From: Amarobacter sp964507025
GTDB lineage: Bacteria; Chloroflexota; Dehalococcoidia; Tepidiformales; Tepidiformaceae
Reading direction: 5' to 3'
Length of the DNA stretch: 64,000 bases
Assembly: GCA_964507025.1 (NCBI GenBank)
Contig: CAZDOK010000009.1
Coordinates: forward strand, 62,001-126,000
Position numbers and translations under genes: made by a program. The notes below the pieces were generated by a model, which was not told the DNA's origin, searched no databases, and was given only the letters and a program-made list of their open reading frames with translations. Shown piece after piece: positions 43,061 through 51,633 of this stretch. The stretch's first letter is position 1. Every line of letters begins with the position of its first letter.

Positions 43061-43534
43061 CTAGCGCCGGATCTTCTTGTTATCCCAGGTCACCGTGTGC
43101 TTTGGCGTGAAGACCACCCAGCGCCAGTGGCGCCCGCGCGCGGTCGACTCGTTCTTGCGCGGTTCCGACGGTTCGCCGTGGCCGCCGGCGTACTTCTTGC
43201 CCATCTGCCAGCGCACCTCTTCCATGCCGGGCTCGGCGGCCTCGGCCTCGAGGTCTTCGAGCACCTTCGCGGTCCCCTGGAACATCGCCCCCTGGAGCTC
43301 CGGGAAGCGCTCGTTGCGGTCGACCAGGATGGTCGCGGTGGGGTTCCGGCGGAGGTTCACCACCTTCTGTCCGCGGCAGTAGAAGAAGATCTTGCCCTGG
43401 GCCCAGCCGAACCAGAGCGGCGTGAGGTTGATCCGCGTGCCCGGGCCGATGGTAGCGACGCGCATGTTCCACGAGCTCAGCATCATCTCGTCGAGCTCTT
43501 CAGGGGTGAGCGAAAGTTCCTTTGGGATCGGCAT
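43061..43534 (-). CDS. Pyridoxamine 5'-phosphate oxidase-fold (FMN/F420-binding) protein
   Basis: The 157-residue product is a split-barrel flavin-binding protein. Typical segments are MRVATIGPGTRINLTPLWFGW, GKIFFYCRGQKVVNLRRNPTATILVD and GAMFQGTAKVLED. Such proteins use FMN or F420 to reduce small substrates or bind heme or biliverdin; only a minority are true PNP oxidases. The family is common in Actinobacteria and Chloroflexota. The gene is divergent from tRNA-Gly downstream in the window and convergent with nothing. Substrate and cofactor cannot be fixed by sight. Confidence 0.82.
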   Translation of the reverse strand: MPIPKELSLTPEELDEMMLSSWNMRVATIGPGTRINLTPLWFGWAQGKIFFYCRGQKVVNLRRNPTATILVDRNERFPELQGAMFQGTAKVLEDLEAEAAEPGMEEVRWQMGKKYAGGHGEPSEPRKNESTARGRHWRWVVFTPKHTVTWDNKKIRR

Positions 43535-43590
43535 GGGGTACCTCGAACAGATGGTGCCGGGATGATACGCTGTTCAGCGTTCGCACCCGG

Positions 43591-43664
43591 GCGGGTGTGG
43601 TTCAATGGCAGAACGCGACCTTCCCAAGGTTGAGACGAGGGTTCGATTCCCTTCGCCCGCTCCA
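43591..43664 (+). tRNA. tRNA-Gly(CCC), with encoded CCA
   Basis: The cloverleaf is complete. Acceptor GCGGGTG pairs with CGCCCGC, discriminator T is followed by CCA, the anticodon stem is CGACC/GGTTG with loop TTCCCAA giving anticodon CCC, and the T-loop is TTCGATT. It reads GGG codons. Confidence 0.95.
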
Positions 43665-43684
43665 CTCCCCATCGCTTTTCCCGG

Positions 43685-44971
43685 TTAGTAGTCCCCCGCG
43701 AGGTCGCGCTTGCCCTGCTGGCTGGCGAGGGCCGCGTGGTTCAGGATGTTGCGCGCCATCGACGACTCCTGCAGGGCAGCCCGGGCGCCGTAGACCTCCG
43801 CGCGGAGCGCATGCGCGGGCTGTGAGCCCGGGTCGGCGATGACCGCGTACTCGACCAGGTGGCAGGCCATCCGCAAATTGCCTTCGGCCTTCAACGTCGC
43901 GGCGCGCTCGAGCACCTGGTCGATACCGCCTGCCAGGGTCACCCATTCGCGCGCCTGCTCGGCCCGGGGTGCCGGCAGCAGGTTGTCCGGCTCACCGTCG
44001 TACCAGCCGCCGTACAGCCGCCAGACGTTCCGCACGAGGAACTGGGGGTCGTCGTAGACCGGGCGCAGGTAGGGCTTTTCGAGCAGGCGTCTCGGGATCT
44101 CGACCTGGTGGAGCACCCGGTCGAGCGTGCAGCCGGTATTCATGAGGGCGACCACCTGCGCCTCGATGGAGTCGAGCAGTTCGGCCGAATCGAGCAGCGC
44201 TACCTTGATCCGGTCCGCCCCGAAGATGGGCAGGCCGTGGCCCGAGAGCATGATCTCGGCCCCGAGCGCGGCCATGCGCCGGAGGGCCGCGGCCCACTCG
44301 CCGGAGTAGCGCTGGACCTTCTGCGGGTTGCCGGCGTTCGGCACGGCGTAGATGAAGAGGTCGCCCGGGGCGAGCAGCTTGCGCTCGGGGATCCAGGTCC
44401 AGGTCGCGTCCTCGGTCTCGCCGCGGGCGTGGTTGAGCTCGAAGGTGAGCTCGCCGCAGGTGAAGGTCAGGCGATCCTTATAGGTGACGTCGGCGTAGCG
44501 GTAGTGCTCCTGCCACTGGAACTGCGGGAGGTCGATGGCGAACTGGCGGCGGTTGATGGCCGTGTTCCAGCCGCGGGTGCGCTTGTAGCGGTCGAAGTGC
44601 CAGGCGAGCGCCTCGTGTCCGTAGACGAGCGGCCGGCCCCAGCCGTTCGCCTGGGCTTCCTGCTCGAATGGTCCCATGCCGAAGATGTGGTCGACGTGGT
44701 GGTGGGAAAAGACGGCCGCGCGGAGCGGGGCCTCGGGGCGCCACTTCCGCACTTCGGCGTGGAGCGCGAGGGTGTCGTTGATTGCGCCGGTATCAAGCAT
44801 GACCAGGCCGTCGCCGGTATCGATGGTGTTCGCGCTGGCGATGCCCTTGTAATAGAGGAGGCCGGGAGCGATTTCCTGGCCCTCGGGCTGGCGCCAGCCA
44901 ACGGGGTGGACCTCCTGGGTGGAGACTTCGCCATTCCAGATGCGTTCGGCGAGGTCGCGGATGTCTACCAT
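43685..44971 (-). CDS. Metallo-beta-lactamase-fold hydrolase with alkyl-sulfatase dimerisation domain
   Basis: The 428-residue protein has an MBL domain: IDTGDGLVMLDTGAINDT, then FSHHHVDHIFGM, the HxHxDH metal motif, then NHARGETEDATWTW and LLSGHGLPIFG-like segments. A helical C-terminal domain (about 280-420, RVLHQVEIPRRLLEKPYLRPVYDDPQFLVRNVWRLYGGWYDG) corresponds to the dimerisation domain of linear alkylsulfatases (SdsA1 type). The third, SCP2-like domain of full sulfatases is absent, so it is shorter than usual. It could hydrolyse alkyl sulfates or another ester. GGAGGACC lies just before the ATG. The gene starts divergently from the Fic gene. Confidence 0.9.
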   Translation of the reverse strand: MVDIRDLAERIWNGEVSTQEVHPVGWRQPEGQEIAPGLLYYKGIASANTIDTGDGLVMLDTGAINDTLALHAEVRKWRPEAPLRAAVFSHHHVDHIFGMGPFEQEAQANGWGRPLVYGHEALAWHFDRYKRTRGWNTAINRRQFAIDLPQFQWQEHYRYADVTYKDRLTFTCGELTFELNHARGETEDATWTWIPERKLLAPGDLFIYAVPNAGNPQKVQRYSGEWAAALRRMAALGAEIMLSGHGLPIFGADRIKVALLDSAELLDSIEAQVVALMNTGCTLDRVLHQVEIPRRLLEKPYLRPVYDDPQFLVRNVWRLYGGWYDGEPDNLLPAPRAEQAREWVTLAGGIDQVLERAATLKAEGNLRMACHLVEYAVIADPGSQPAHALRAEVYGARAALQESSMARNILNHAALASQQGKRDLAGDY

Positions 44972-45005
44972 GGGGGTCCTCCGTGGGAATTGCTAAGGTG
45001 CCTAC

Positions 45006-45152
45006 ACTTTTCTAGCGGGGCGGAAGAGCGGCGCGGACTTTTCTCGTTTGGTGGTCAAGACTAGAAAAGTAATGGCGCATTCGCGTACGCTTTTCTAGCT
45101 TCGCAGAAGAACCGGCCTGACTTTTCTAGTCCTAGCCAAGAAACGAGAAAAC
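45006..45152 (+). promoter_or_regulatory. Six operator-like repeats upstream of Fic, two tandem triads
   Basis: ACTTTTCTAG or a close variant occurs direct at 45006, 45037, 45089 and 45120, and inverted at 45061 (CTAGAAAAGT) and 45144 (CGAGAAAAC). The order direct-direct-inverted with gaps of 31 and 24 bp repeats exactly after 83 bp. The last repeat ends at the ATG. Sequence between the sites is also partly alike (for example GCGGAAGAGC and GCAGAAGAAC). It reads as a duplicated operator. Confidence 0.75.
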
Positions 45153-46316
45153 ATGGAGCCAGCCGACTTCCCCCGGCCTTCGGGCCGCGTGATCCTACGC
45201 CACTCCCCGGCGACAGGTAACCCGTACTGGGCGTTTGTGCCCGCACCACTTCCACCGGGCACCGAGCGCGACGCCCTCGCGGCGAACGCGGCCCTCCTTG
45301 CCGAGGCGAATCGTAAGCTCGGCCAGCTCGACGGCATAGGGCAGTTCATTCCGAATCCTGATCTGCTGATCCAGCCGTACATGCGGCGCGAGGCCGTGCT
45401 GAGTTCGCGCATCGAAGGCTTGCACACCACGCACGCCGAACTGGCAACGCTCGAGGCGATGGGGGAGCTGGAAGCCCTGTCCGATACGCGAGATGTCCAC
45501 AACTACGTAGTTGCCCTGGACTATGGTCTCAGGAATGTACCTGGGGCCGGCATCTCGCGCGGTCTCGTGCTCGAGATGCACCGCAAGCTGATGCAGGGAG
45601 CCCGCGGCGAGTCGTTCTCCACCCCCGGTGAATTCCGGACCATCCAGAACCACATTGGGAACACGCGCGAGCATGCCGATGCCCGCTTCGTGCCGCCGCC
45701 GCCCGATGAGCTCCACGATTGCCTGGACGCCTTGTTCCTCTACGTTGCAACCGCCAAGCCCGAGACTCCGGCGCTCGTCGAGGCTGCCTGGCTGCACTAC
45801 CAGTTCGAGGCGATCCACCCGTTTCTCGATGGCAACGGCCGCGTGGGACGCGCACTGTTGCCGCTGTTCCTGGCCTGGCGGCTCCAGCTGAGCCACCCGC
45901 TGCTCTACCTGAGCCCATACTTCGAACGCGACCGCGGAGAATACTACGATCGGCTCCACGCGGTGAGCACCCGCAGCGAATGGAGCGAATGGCTTCGCTT
46001 CTTCTTCCGCGGCGTGATCGAGCAGGCCGACGAGGGGGTCGCTCTCTCGCGGCAGGTGATCGACCTCGGGGTGGACTGGCACCGCAGGCTCGATGAGCGC
46101 CGCGCACCGCGGAGCGCTCACCGGCTGGCCGATTTGGTGCTGCAGTTCATGGCACTCGACACGCGAATGGCCGAGCGCATGCTCGCTGTCTCGACGCAAA
46201 CGGCCTACAAGGCAGTGGCCACGCTTGTGGATGCCGGGATCCTCGCTGAGATCACGGGCCGCCCGTGGGGCCGGGTCTACCTTGCACCGGAGCTCAATGA
46301 GATCTTCAGCCAGTGA
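45153..46316 (+). CDS. Fic-domain protein with C-terminal winged helix
   Basis: The 387-residue protein has an N-terminal inhibitory-type motif SSRIEGL (84-90), matching (S/T)xxxE(G/N). A Fic core follows with HPFLDGNGRVGR (222-233), whose histidine is catalytic, and a C-terminal winged-helix segment (MAERMLAVSTQTAYKAVATLVDAGILAEITGR). Fic enzymes AMPylate hydroxyl groups of proteins. Architectures with an HTH domain are often self-regulating and toxin-like, with the inhibitory helix in cis. The strong operator repeats upstream fit autoregulation by the winged helix. No Shine-Dalgarno precedes the ATG. A good terminator follows. Confidence 0.9.
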   Translation: MEPADFPRPSGRVILRHSPATGNPYWAFVPAPLPPGTERDALAANAALLAEANRKLGQLDGIGQFIPNPDLLIQPYMRREAVLSSRIEGLHTTHAELATLEAMGELEALSDTRDVHNYVVALDYGLRNVPGAGISRGLVLEMHRKLMQGARGESFSTPGEFRTIQNHIGNTREHADARFVPPPPDELHDCLDALFLYVATAKPETPALVEAAWLHYQFEAIHPFLDGNGRVGRALLPLFLAWRLQLSHPLLYLSPYFERDRGEYYDRLHAVSTRSEWSEWLRFFFRGVIEQADEGVALSRQVIDLGVDWHRRLDERRAPRSAHRLADLVLQFMALDTRMAERMLAVSTQTAYKAVATLVDAGILAEITGRPWGRVYLAPELNEIFSQ

Positions 46317-46358
46317 GGCGGCCATACCGCTCAGCGACCTCAGCCGATATACACAACC

Positions 46359-46389
46359 TCCAATCCTCGCGGCGAGGATTGGATTTCTT
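46359..46389 (+). terminator. Intrinsic terminator after the Fic gene
   Basis: TCCAATCCTCG (46359-46369) pairs over 11 bp with CGAGGATTGGA (46373-46383), loop CGG, followed by TTTCTT. It lies about 40 bp after the Fic stop codon. Confidence 0.88.
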
Positions 46390-46414
46390 GCCAGATTTTC
46401 CAATCCGCGGGCGG

Positions 46415-47368
46415 TTACGGCACCGGCGCCAGCTGCGGCTCCTCGTTCGGCACGCGGCCGATCTTGCTCGTCGGCCACCAGCTCGCCATCGCCTTGCCCA
46501 CGATCAGCTCCTCGCTCACCGGCCCGAACACCCGGCTATCCAGGCTGTTGTTCCGGTTGTCGCCCATCACGAAGTACATGTCCGCGGGGATAGTCACCTC
46601 CGGCAGATCGCCCCGCCAGGGCTCCTTCACGTAGGGCTCGATGAGTTCGCGCCCGTTGATGTACACCACGCCGCTGCGGATGCGGAGCCGGTCGCCCGGC
46701 AGGCCGATGACGCGCTTGACGAGGTCGCGCTCCTGGCCGGCCACCGGGTGGTGGAGGATGACGATGTCGCCCCGTTCGGGGCCGTGGAAGACGTGGCGCT
46801 CGGCGGGGTCGCCCGGGTTCCAGAAGGGCACCCAGCGAGCGATCGCCTGCAGGTCGACCTTCGAGTACACCAGCGAGTTCACCAGCAGGAATTCCCCGTC
46901 TTCGAGGGTCGGGTCCATCGATTGGCCCTCCACGCGGTAGTGCTGCACGCTGGCGCGCACGGCCAGGAACACGAGGATGGCGAGCAGCACCGTTTCGACG
47001 ATTTCGCGCAGCAGCGCCTGCCGCTGGAAACCGGCGCGGGGTGCCGCCGGCAGCTCGGCAGCGGGCACGGGCGCCGGCAAGGCCGGGGCGCCCGGCTCAA
47101 GCGGGAAGAAGGCCCCGGGGAGGGCCGATTCCGAACGCCCCTGCGCGCCGTGCTGGGGCGCCCAGCGGCGCATGTCGCGCAAGATCCGTGCCGTTGCCGG
47201 GTCGCCACCGTCGTCGTTCACGGGTTCGGGGGTGTCCTCCGCCAGCCAGATGCCCTCGGGGTCGCCCTGATCGACCGGCTCGCCGGGCATGGCCGGGCGC
47301 GGACCATGGGGCCACTCCAAACGCCGGTGGGGCCCCGGCGTGGGGCTCATCGCCTGATTAGGCCACAT
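46415..47368 (-). CDS. lepB: Signal peptidase I
   Basis: The 317-residue protein has a long disordered, Pro/Ala-rich N-terminus (about 110 residues) and a single transmembrane helix at about 122-139. The S26 peptidase domain follows, with nucleophile S150 in VEGQSMDPTL and general base K218 in DLVKRVIGLPGD. Box motifs MGDNRNNSLDSRVFGPV also fit. It cleaves signal peptides on the outer side of the membrane. The long cytoplasmic N-terminal extension is unusual; an internal ATG (M7 or M27) could shorten it. A palindrome lies just upstream. Confidence 0.92.
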   Translation of the reverse strand: MWPNQAMSPTPGPHRRLEWPHGPRPAMPGEPVDQGDPEGIWLAEDTPEPVNDDGGDPATARILRDMRRWAPQHGAQGRSESALPGAFFPLEPGAPALPAPVPAAELPAAPRAGFQRQALLREIVETVLLAILVFLAVRASVQHYRVEGQSMDPTLEDGEFLLVNSLVYSKVDLQAIARWVPFWNPGDPAERHVFHGPERGDIVILHHPVAGQERDLVKRVIGLPGDRLRIRSGVVYINGRELIEPYVKEPWRGDLPEVTIPADMYFVMGDNRNNSLDSRVFGPVSEELIVGKAMASWWPTSKIGRVPNEEPQLAPVP

Positions 47369-47393
47369 GCGTGGGGCTGCGGCCAGTGCAGGT

Positions 47394-47409
47394 TGATAAT
47401 CGGTTATCA
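47394..47409 (-). promoter_or_regulatory. Perfect palindrome upstream of lepB
   Basis: TGATAA-TCGG-TTATCA, in an AT-rich island 25 bp before the lepB start, is a candidate operator or promoter element. A separate stem, GGCAGC/GCTGCC (47410-47437), follows directly. Confidence 0.4.
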
Positions 47410-47455
47410 GGCAGCATTATCTTCTAAATCGGCTGCCACCGTGCCGGCCAACACA

Positions 47456-48307
47456 TCAGCCCTGTTCCAGCCACTGATTGAAGCGCGGTTCGCGACGCTC
47501 GCGGAAGGCGGCCACACCCTCGCGGGCATCGGGGTGATGGTCGCTGATGGCGGTCTTGGCGGCGATGTCATCGAGCGCGTGCGCCCAAGGCATCTCGGCC
47601 GCGTTGTAGATGGTGCGCTTCAGGAGGCGCATGGCGACTTGCGGCCCGTTCGCCAGCTCGGTCGCGAGCGCCATCGTCCGGTCGGCCAGGGCGGCATGGT
47701 CGACCACTTCGTGGACGAGCCCGAGCGCGAGCGCCTCGTCGGCGGTGACGATCCGCTTGTGCATGAGGAAGTCCATCGTCTTCGCCACGCCCATGAGTTG
47801 GACGAGGAGGTACTGGCCGCCTTCGTCCGGGAGGAGGCCGAAGCGCAGGGTCGCGCTCCCGAGCCGGGCCTCGCGCGAGGCGATGCGGAAGTCGCAGGCG
47901 AGAGCGAGCGACAGCCCGGTCTGGATGGCGATGCCGTTGATGGCCGCGATGCTGAGCTTGTCGAGGTTGCGCACCGCCGAATTCAGCGTCTGTGAAAGGA
48001 CGCGCAGGCCCTCGTAGGTGCCGATCGCTTCGCGGTGGCCGGGGTAGATGTCCGGGACGAGCTGCGTGCCCGGCGGCAGCGGCCGCCCGGTGATGTCGTC
48101 GCCCGCGCTGAAGGCCCGGCCGCTGCCCGTGAACACCACCACGCGCACGCGGTCATCCATCTGGGCCTGGGTGAGTTGTTCGATGAGGTCGCGCTTGATC
48201 GCCTGGGTCAGCCCGTTGAGGCGCTCCGGCTGGTTGAAGGTGATAACGGCGATGCCCGGCTCGCGCAGTTCGGTAACGAACCCGCGAAAGCTGCCTTCCT
48301 GGAACAT
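47456..48307 (-). CDS. Enoyl-CoA hydratase/isomerase family protein
   Basis: The 283-residue crotonase-fold protein has the CoA-binding GSGRAFSAGDDITG segment and the oxyanion-hole region AAINGIAIQTGLSLALACDFRIAS. A GLLPDEGGQYLLVQLMG loop supplies a glutamate near the second catalytic position. The last part (MPWAHALDDIAAKTAISDHHPDAREGVAAFRERREPRF) is the usual trimer-forming C-terminus. It likely hydrates 2-enoyl-CoA or acts on a related acyl-CoA; some members are lyases or isomerases. The ATG has GGGAGG upstream. lepB lies downstream on the same strand. Confidence 0.9.
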   Translation of the reverse strand: MFQEGSFRGFVTELREPGIAVITFNQPERLNGLTQAIKRDLIEQLTQAQMDDRVRVVVFTGSGRAFSAGDDITGRPLPPGTQLVPDIYPGHREAIGTYEGLRVLSQTLNSAVRNLDKLSIAAINGIAIQTGLSLALACDFRIASREARLGSATLRFGLLPDEGGQYLLVQLMGVAKTMDFLMHKRIVTADEALALGLVHEVVDHAALADRTMALATELANGPQVAMRLLKRTIYNAAEMPWAHALDDIAAKTAISDHHPDAREGVAAFRERREPRFNQWLEQG

Positions 48308-48512
48308 GGGGGCCTCCCGGCGGTGGATGGCGGGATTGTAGAGGAAGCGCGAAGGACGAATTGAGAAGCGCGAGGTGCGGGGAGTCGCCAGGCCACGGAG
48401 CGCACACGAGCGTCGACGAGAATCACGTGCTCATTCGAGGGTCCACCACCTCACGGAATCTCGCGCGCAACGCGGATCCCCGCGGACTTCGTCCTTCGCC
48501 CTTCGGACTTTC

Positions 48513-49814
48513 CTAGCGTCCGGCGTGGCCGCCCGCTTCGGCCCGCCGCTCCGTCATGTGTGCGCGCGCCTGGCGGTCCGTGGCAACGGCATCGCTCCGG
48601 CCGAAGAGCTGCAGCAGAGCCACCAGCGACATCACCGCCACGCCCAGGAGCACCATCGTCTGCTGGATGCCGATGTGGTCGGCCAGGATGCCGATAGGCA
48701 GGGCCGCCAGGCCGAACATGCTCCAGCTGAGCATCGAGATCGACTGCACCCGGCCGTGGTAGGCAGCGTCGGTGCTCGACATCGTGAGCGAGTTGTTGAC
48801 GCCCTGGAAGCCGCTTGCAAGGGCTCCGACCGCGACCATCGCGACCAAACCGAGGGTAAAGCTCGGGGCCATGCCGAGGCCGACCAGCGCGAGCCCGAAG
48901 ACCACCGCCAGCACGGGTTGCGCGACCCACGCCTTCTTGCTGCTCGCGTAGGTCGCGACGAAGACGGTAGCCACCACGGCGCCGACCGCACCGGCCGATT
49001 GCAGCATGCCCAGGCCGCCCGAGCCCACGCCATACACGTCCTTCGCCACCGAAGGCAGGAACGACTGGTACGGGAAGCCAATCATGATGACCGCGAACGA
49101 GGTGAGGATGAGCAGCAGGATGGATGGCCGCTTTCCCACGTAACGCACGCCGTCGGCCAGGTCGGCCAGCGGCGACGCCGGCGTTTCGCGCGGGCTGGGA
49201 TTGCCCGGGGGCAGCCGGAGCAGCGTGAACATCGCGATGAAGAACCCGGCCGTGGTCATGAAGTACACGCCGCCGGTGCCGATGAAGGCGACCGCGATGA
49301 AGGCGCCGGCCAGCGAGGGGCCGATGACCCTCGTGCTGTTCATGCTCAGCTGCTGGAGGACTACGGCGTTGCCGATGGAGTCGCGGCCGACGAGGTCACC
49401 GATGAACGCCTGCCGGGCCGGGCCGACGAATGCGAAGCCGCCGCCCTGAACCACGCCGGCGACGATGAGCATCCAGTATTCGAGCTGGCCGAGCTCGATC
49501 ATCACGGCGACCCAGGCCGAGTTGAGGGCGATGATGCCCTGGCAGACGAAGAGGAGGTTGCGTTTCGGCAGCCGGTCGGCGAGTACGCCACCCCAGAGGC
49601 CGAGCAGGAGCTGGGGCACGCCGAATGCGAGCATCACGCCGCCGAGGGCGCTGTTCTTGCCGGTCAAGTCGTAGGCGAGGTAGCCGCGAGCCACCACCTG
49701 CATCTGCATCCCGAGGAACGAGAAGAGCGTCCCGATCCAGAGCAGGCGGAACTGGCTGTTCTCCAGCGCGTAAAACGTTCGACGGAACCAGCCGACCAGT
49801 GCCTTTACCCTCAC
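48513..49814 (-). CDS. Major facilitator superfamily transporter (MFS_3/enterobactin-exporter type)
   Basis: A roughly 433-residue MFS protein. ALENSQFRLLWIGTLFSFLGMQMQVVARGYLAYDLTG is the typical start of the group that includes exporters such as EntS. LWGGVLADRLPKRNLL carries the motif A loop, and STRVIGPSLAGAFIA is present. Twelve helices are expected, and the C-terminus is hydrophilic. Export of siderophores, drugs or metabolites is likely but the substrate is unknown. GTG at 49814 is my best start because the conserved region begins soon after; there is no strong ribosome binding site. Confidence 0.87.
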   Translation of the reverse strand: MRVKALVGWFRRTFYALENSQFRLLWIGTLFSFLGMQMQVVARGYLAYDLTGKNSALGGVMLAFGVPQLLLGLWGGVLADRLPKRNLLFVCQGIIALNSAWVAVMIELGQLEYWMLIVAGVVQGGGFAFVGPARQAFIGDLVGRDSIGNAVVLQQLSMNSTRVIGPSLAGAFIAVAFIGTGGVYFMTTAGFFIAMFTLLRLPPGNPSPRETPASPLADLADGVRYVGKRPSILLLILTSFAVIMIGFPYQSFLPSVAKDVYGVGSGGLGMLQSAGAVGAVVATVFVATYASSKKAWVAQPVLAVVFGLALVGLGMAPSFTLGLVAMVAVGALASGFQGVNNSLTMSSTDAAYHGRVQSISMLSWSMFGLAALPIGILADHIGIQQTMVLLGVAVMSLVALLQLFGRSDAVATDRQARAHMTERRAEAGGHAGR

Positions 49815-49921
49815 GTTAGGGTTGTCGTTCGAGCCTAACACAGCCGCCTGACCAGAGATACCGGGGGAGCACGCTTGCGGGGCCGTTGGGCCCCCTCCGG
49901 CCGATGGCCACCGCCGGGCCT

Positions 49922-49951
49922 GGGGAAGGGCACGGGTTTTCCCCGATTTTT
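49922..49951 (+). terminator. Terminator-like hairpin without an upstream gene
   Basis: GGGGAA (49922-49927) and TTCCCC (49939-49944) are followed by GATTTTT. No plus-strand gene ends here, so it might end an unannotated small RNA or be fortuitous. The 259-bp stretch 49815-50073 shows no supportable gene. Confidence 0.35.
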
Positions 49952-50016
49952 CGTCGGACCTGACCTCCGGGAGCTCCGCGACACGAGTCCAGCAGGGCCG
50001 AATTCGTTTACGTGGT

Positions 50017-50047
50017 GTTGCAATTCTGTATACAGTGGGGTTACAAC
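50017..50047 (+). promoter_or_regulatory. Nested palindromes upstream of the 50074 gene
   Basis: CTGTATACAG is a perfect 10-bp palindrome at 50026-50035. It is flanked by GTTGCAA (50017) and TTACAAC (50041), an inverted pair with one mismatch. The AT-rich island 30-55 bp before the ATG looks like a promoter with an operator. Confidence 0.45.
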
Positions 50048-50073
50048 GGTGGCAGCATTCCGTGTGAGGGGGC

Positions 50074-50748
50074 ATGATCGCGCGGATGACAGGCAGGGCG
50101 CCCTTACTGCTGGCCTCGTTCCTGTTCGGCGTCGGCGTGACCGGGCTGGTGATCACCACCGCTGAACGCGCCGAGTGGGGGCCGTTCCAGCCCCACACGC
50201 CCACGCCCGAGGCGCGCGTCATCGTGGTGGATGTTCGCCCCCAGATTACGCCTCCGCCGCTGCACGAACTCTTCACCAGCTACCCGGCGGAGGTCGCGGT
50301 CGAGACCGCCGCGCAGGTGCAGGCGCCTGCTTCCGAACCGTCCGCGCCCGAACCCACGCCGACGCCGGTCACGCCGCTGCGCGTCTATGGGATCGCCTCG
50401 GACGATGCGGGCGTCTCGGCGGCCGGCACCACCGCCACGCCCCCGCCGCCGATCCGCATCATCAACATCGCGACCGACGTGGAACCTGAGCCAACGGCGG
50501 AAGCGACCGCCCCCGAGGCGACCCCGGCGGAGCAGTCGGAACAGCAGCCGCAATCGGGCTGCGCTGGTGCCGCCTGTGCTGGTGGAGCGGCCCCGGGTAG
50601 CGAGGAATCGGCCCCGCCCACGCTGATGGCCGGCAATAGCGGCCACGAGATCCCGGGCAACGCCCAGGGCCTGCAGCGCCGGGCCGACCCGGGCAGCGCC
50701 GATCCCCCCGGCCCGGCTTCAGGGAACCGGGGACGGGCCGGCCGCTGA
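50074..50748 (+). CDS. Membrane-anchored low-complexity surface protein, possibly frameshifted at its end
   Basis: The 224-residue product starts with an N-terminal hydrophobic segment (PLLLASFLFGVGVTGLVIT). It continues as a Pro/Thr/Ala/Glu-rich sequence with a cysteine pair in SGCAGAACAGG. It has no recognisable domain and is probably extracytoplasmic. Near the end the frame appears to shift. In the -1 frame from about 50730, protein-like sequence continues (LTPAGPLDPAQGATCTPTC, QQTASGSLPDGQDCDC) to a stop at 50925-50927. One extra base in the GGGG run would restore it. The gene has its own promoter-like region upstream. Confidence 0.6.
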   Translation: MIARMTGRAPLLLASFLFGVGVTGLVITTAERAEWGPFQPHTPTPEARVIVVDVRPQITPPPLHELFTSYPAEVAVETAAQVQAPASEPSAPEPTPTPVTPLRVYGIASDDAGVSAAGTTATPPPPIRIINIATDVEPEPTAEATAPEATPAEQSEQQPQSGCAGAACAGGAAPGSEESAPPTLMAGNSGHEIPGNAQGLQRRADPGSADPPGPASGNRGRAGR

Positions 50749-50940
50749 CGCCCGCCGGCCCGCTCGATCCCGCTCAGGGCGCGACCTGTACCCCGACCTG
50801 CCAGCAGACCGCGAGCGGCTCCCTGCCCGATGGCCAAGATTGCGATTGCACTTCGGCGCCCGGAGGAGGGCTGAACGCGAGGTGGGACCCTTGGCGGACG
50901 GCGCGGGAAAGCGTGGCCCCTGCGTGAAGTGTGAATCCGG

Positions 50941-50955
50941 CCCTACTCTGTAGGG
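50941..50955 (+). promoter_or_regulatory. Inverted repeat upstream of the PaiB-like gene
   Basis: CCCTAC-TCT-GTAGGG is a perfect 6-bp inverted repeat, 25 bp before the ATG at 50980. A role as operator is a guess from position. Confidence 0.4.
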
Positions 50956-50979
50956 AGTGCGGAGCCCCACGCTATTTTC

Positions 50980-51585
50980 ATGTACACACCGCCGCATAAC
51001 CGGAATGACGATCCGGCCGCCCTGCTCGCGTTCATGCAGCGCTACCCGTTCGGCACGCTGGTCACCTGGGGAGCGAGCGGGCTGGTGGCGAGCCACCTGC
51101 CCCTCAACGCCTCGTTCACGGGCGAGCGCTTCGTCATCACGAGCCACATGGCGAAGGCGAACGGGCAGTGGCGGGAGTTCGGCTACGGCGAGGTGCTGGC
51201 CATCTTCGCCGAACCGCACGCCTACATCTCACCGGCGCACTACCCGCCCGGGACGTGGGTACCCACCTGGAATTACATCGCGGTGCACGCCCATGGACGC
51301 GCGCGGCTCATCGAGGACCGGGAGGGCAAGCTCGCCATCCTTCGCGACACAATCGCGACAACCGAGCCCGCTTTCCAGGCCAGCTTCGAGCGCTACGCCG
51401 GCGAGTGGCTGGATGCGAAGTTGAAGGGCATCGTGGCGTTTTCCCTGGATGTTTCGCGCATCGAAGGCCGATGGAAGCTGAGCCAGGACCGCGATGCCGA
51501 GACCCGCGAGCGCATCAGCGCGGCGCTGGAATCGGCGGGCGGCCCGGCGGCGGACCTGGCGGCCTACACCCGGGGGACGGCGTAG
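50980..51585 (+). CDS. PaiB-family FMN-binding negative transcriptional regulator
   Basis: The 201-residue product is a PaiB-type split-barrel protein. It shows NDDPAALLAFMQRYPFGTLVTWG, the ASHLPL segment, FGYGEVLAIFAEPHAYISPAHY and WVPTWNYIAVHAHG, then VAFSLDVSRIEGRWKLSQDRD. In Bacillus, PaiB affects protease and sporulation genes; the fold binds FMN or heme in relatives, and the molecular role is not settled. It lies alone between the low-complexity surface protein gene and a convergent DUF402 gene. Confidence 0.92.
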   Translation: MYTPPHNRNDDPAALLAFMQRYPFGTLVTWGASGLVASHLPLNASFTGERFVITSHMAKANGQWREFGYGEVLAIFAEPHAYISPAHYPPGTWVPTWNYIAVHAHGRARLIEDREGKLAILRDTIATTEPAFQASFERYAGEWLDAKLKGIVAFSLDVSRIEGRWKLSQDRDAETRERISAALESAGGPAADLAAYTRGTA

Positions 51586-51633
51586 CGGCGACTCCGAACC
51601 GCCTGGGCGCCATGGCCGCCAAGAGAGCAGTGG

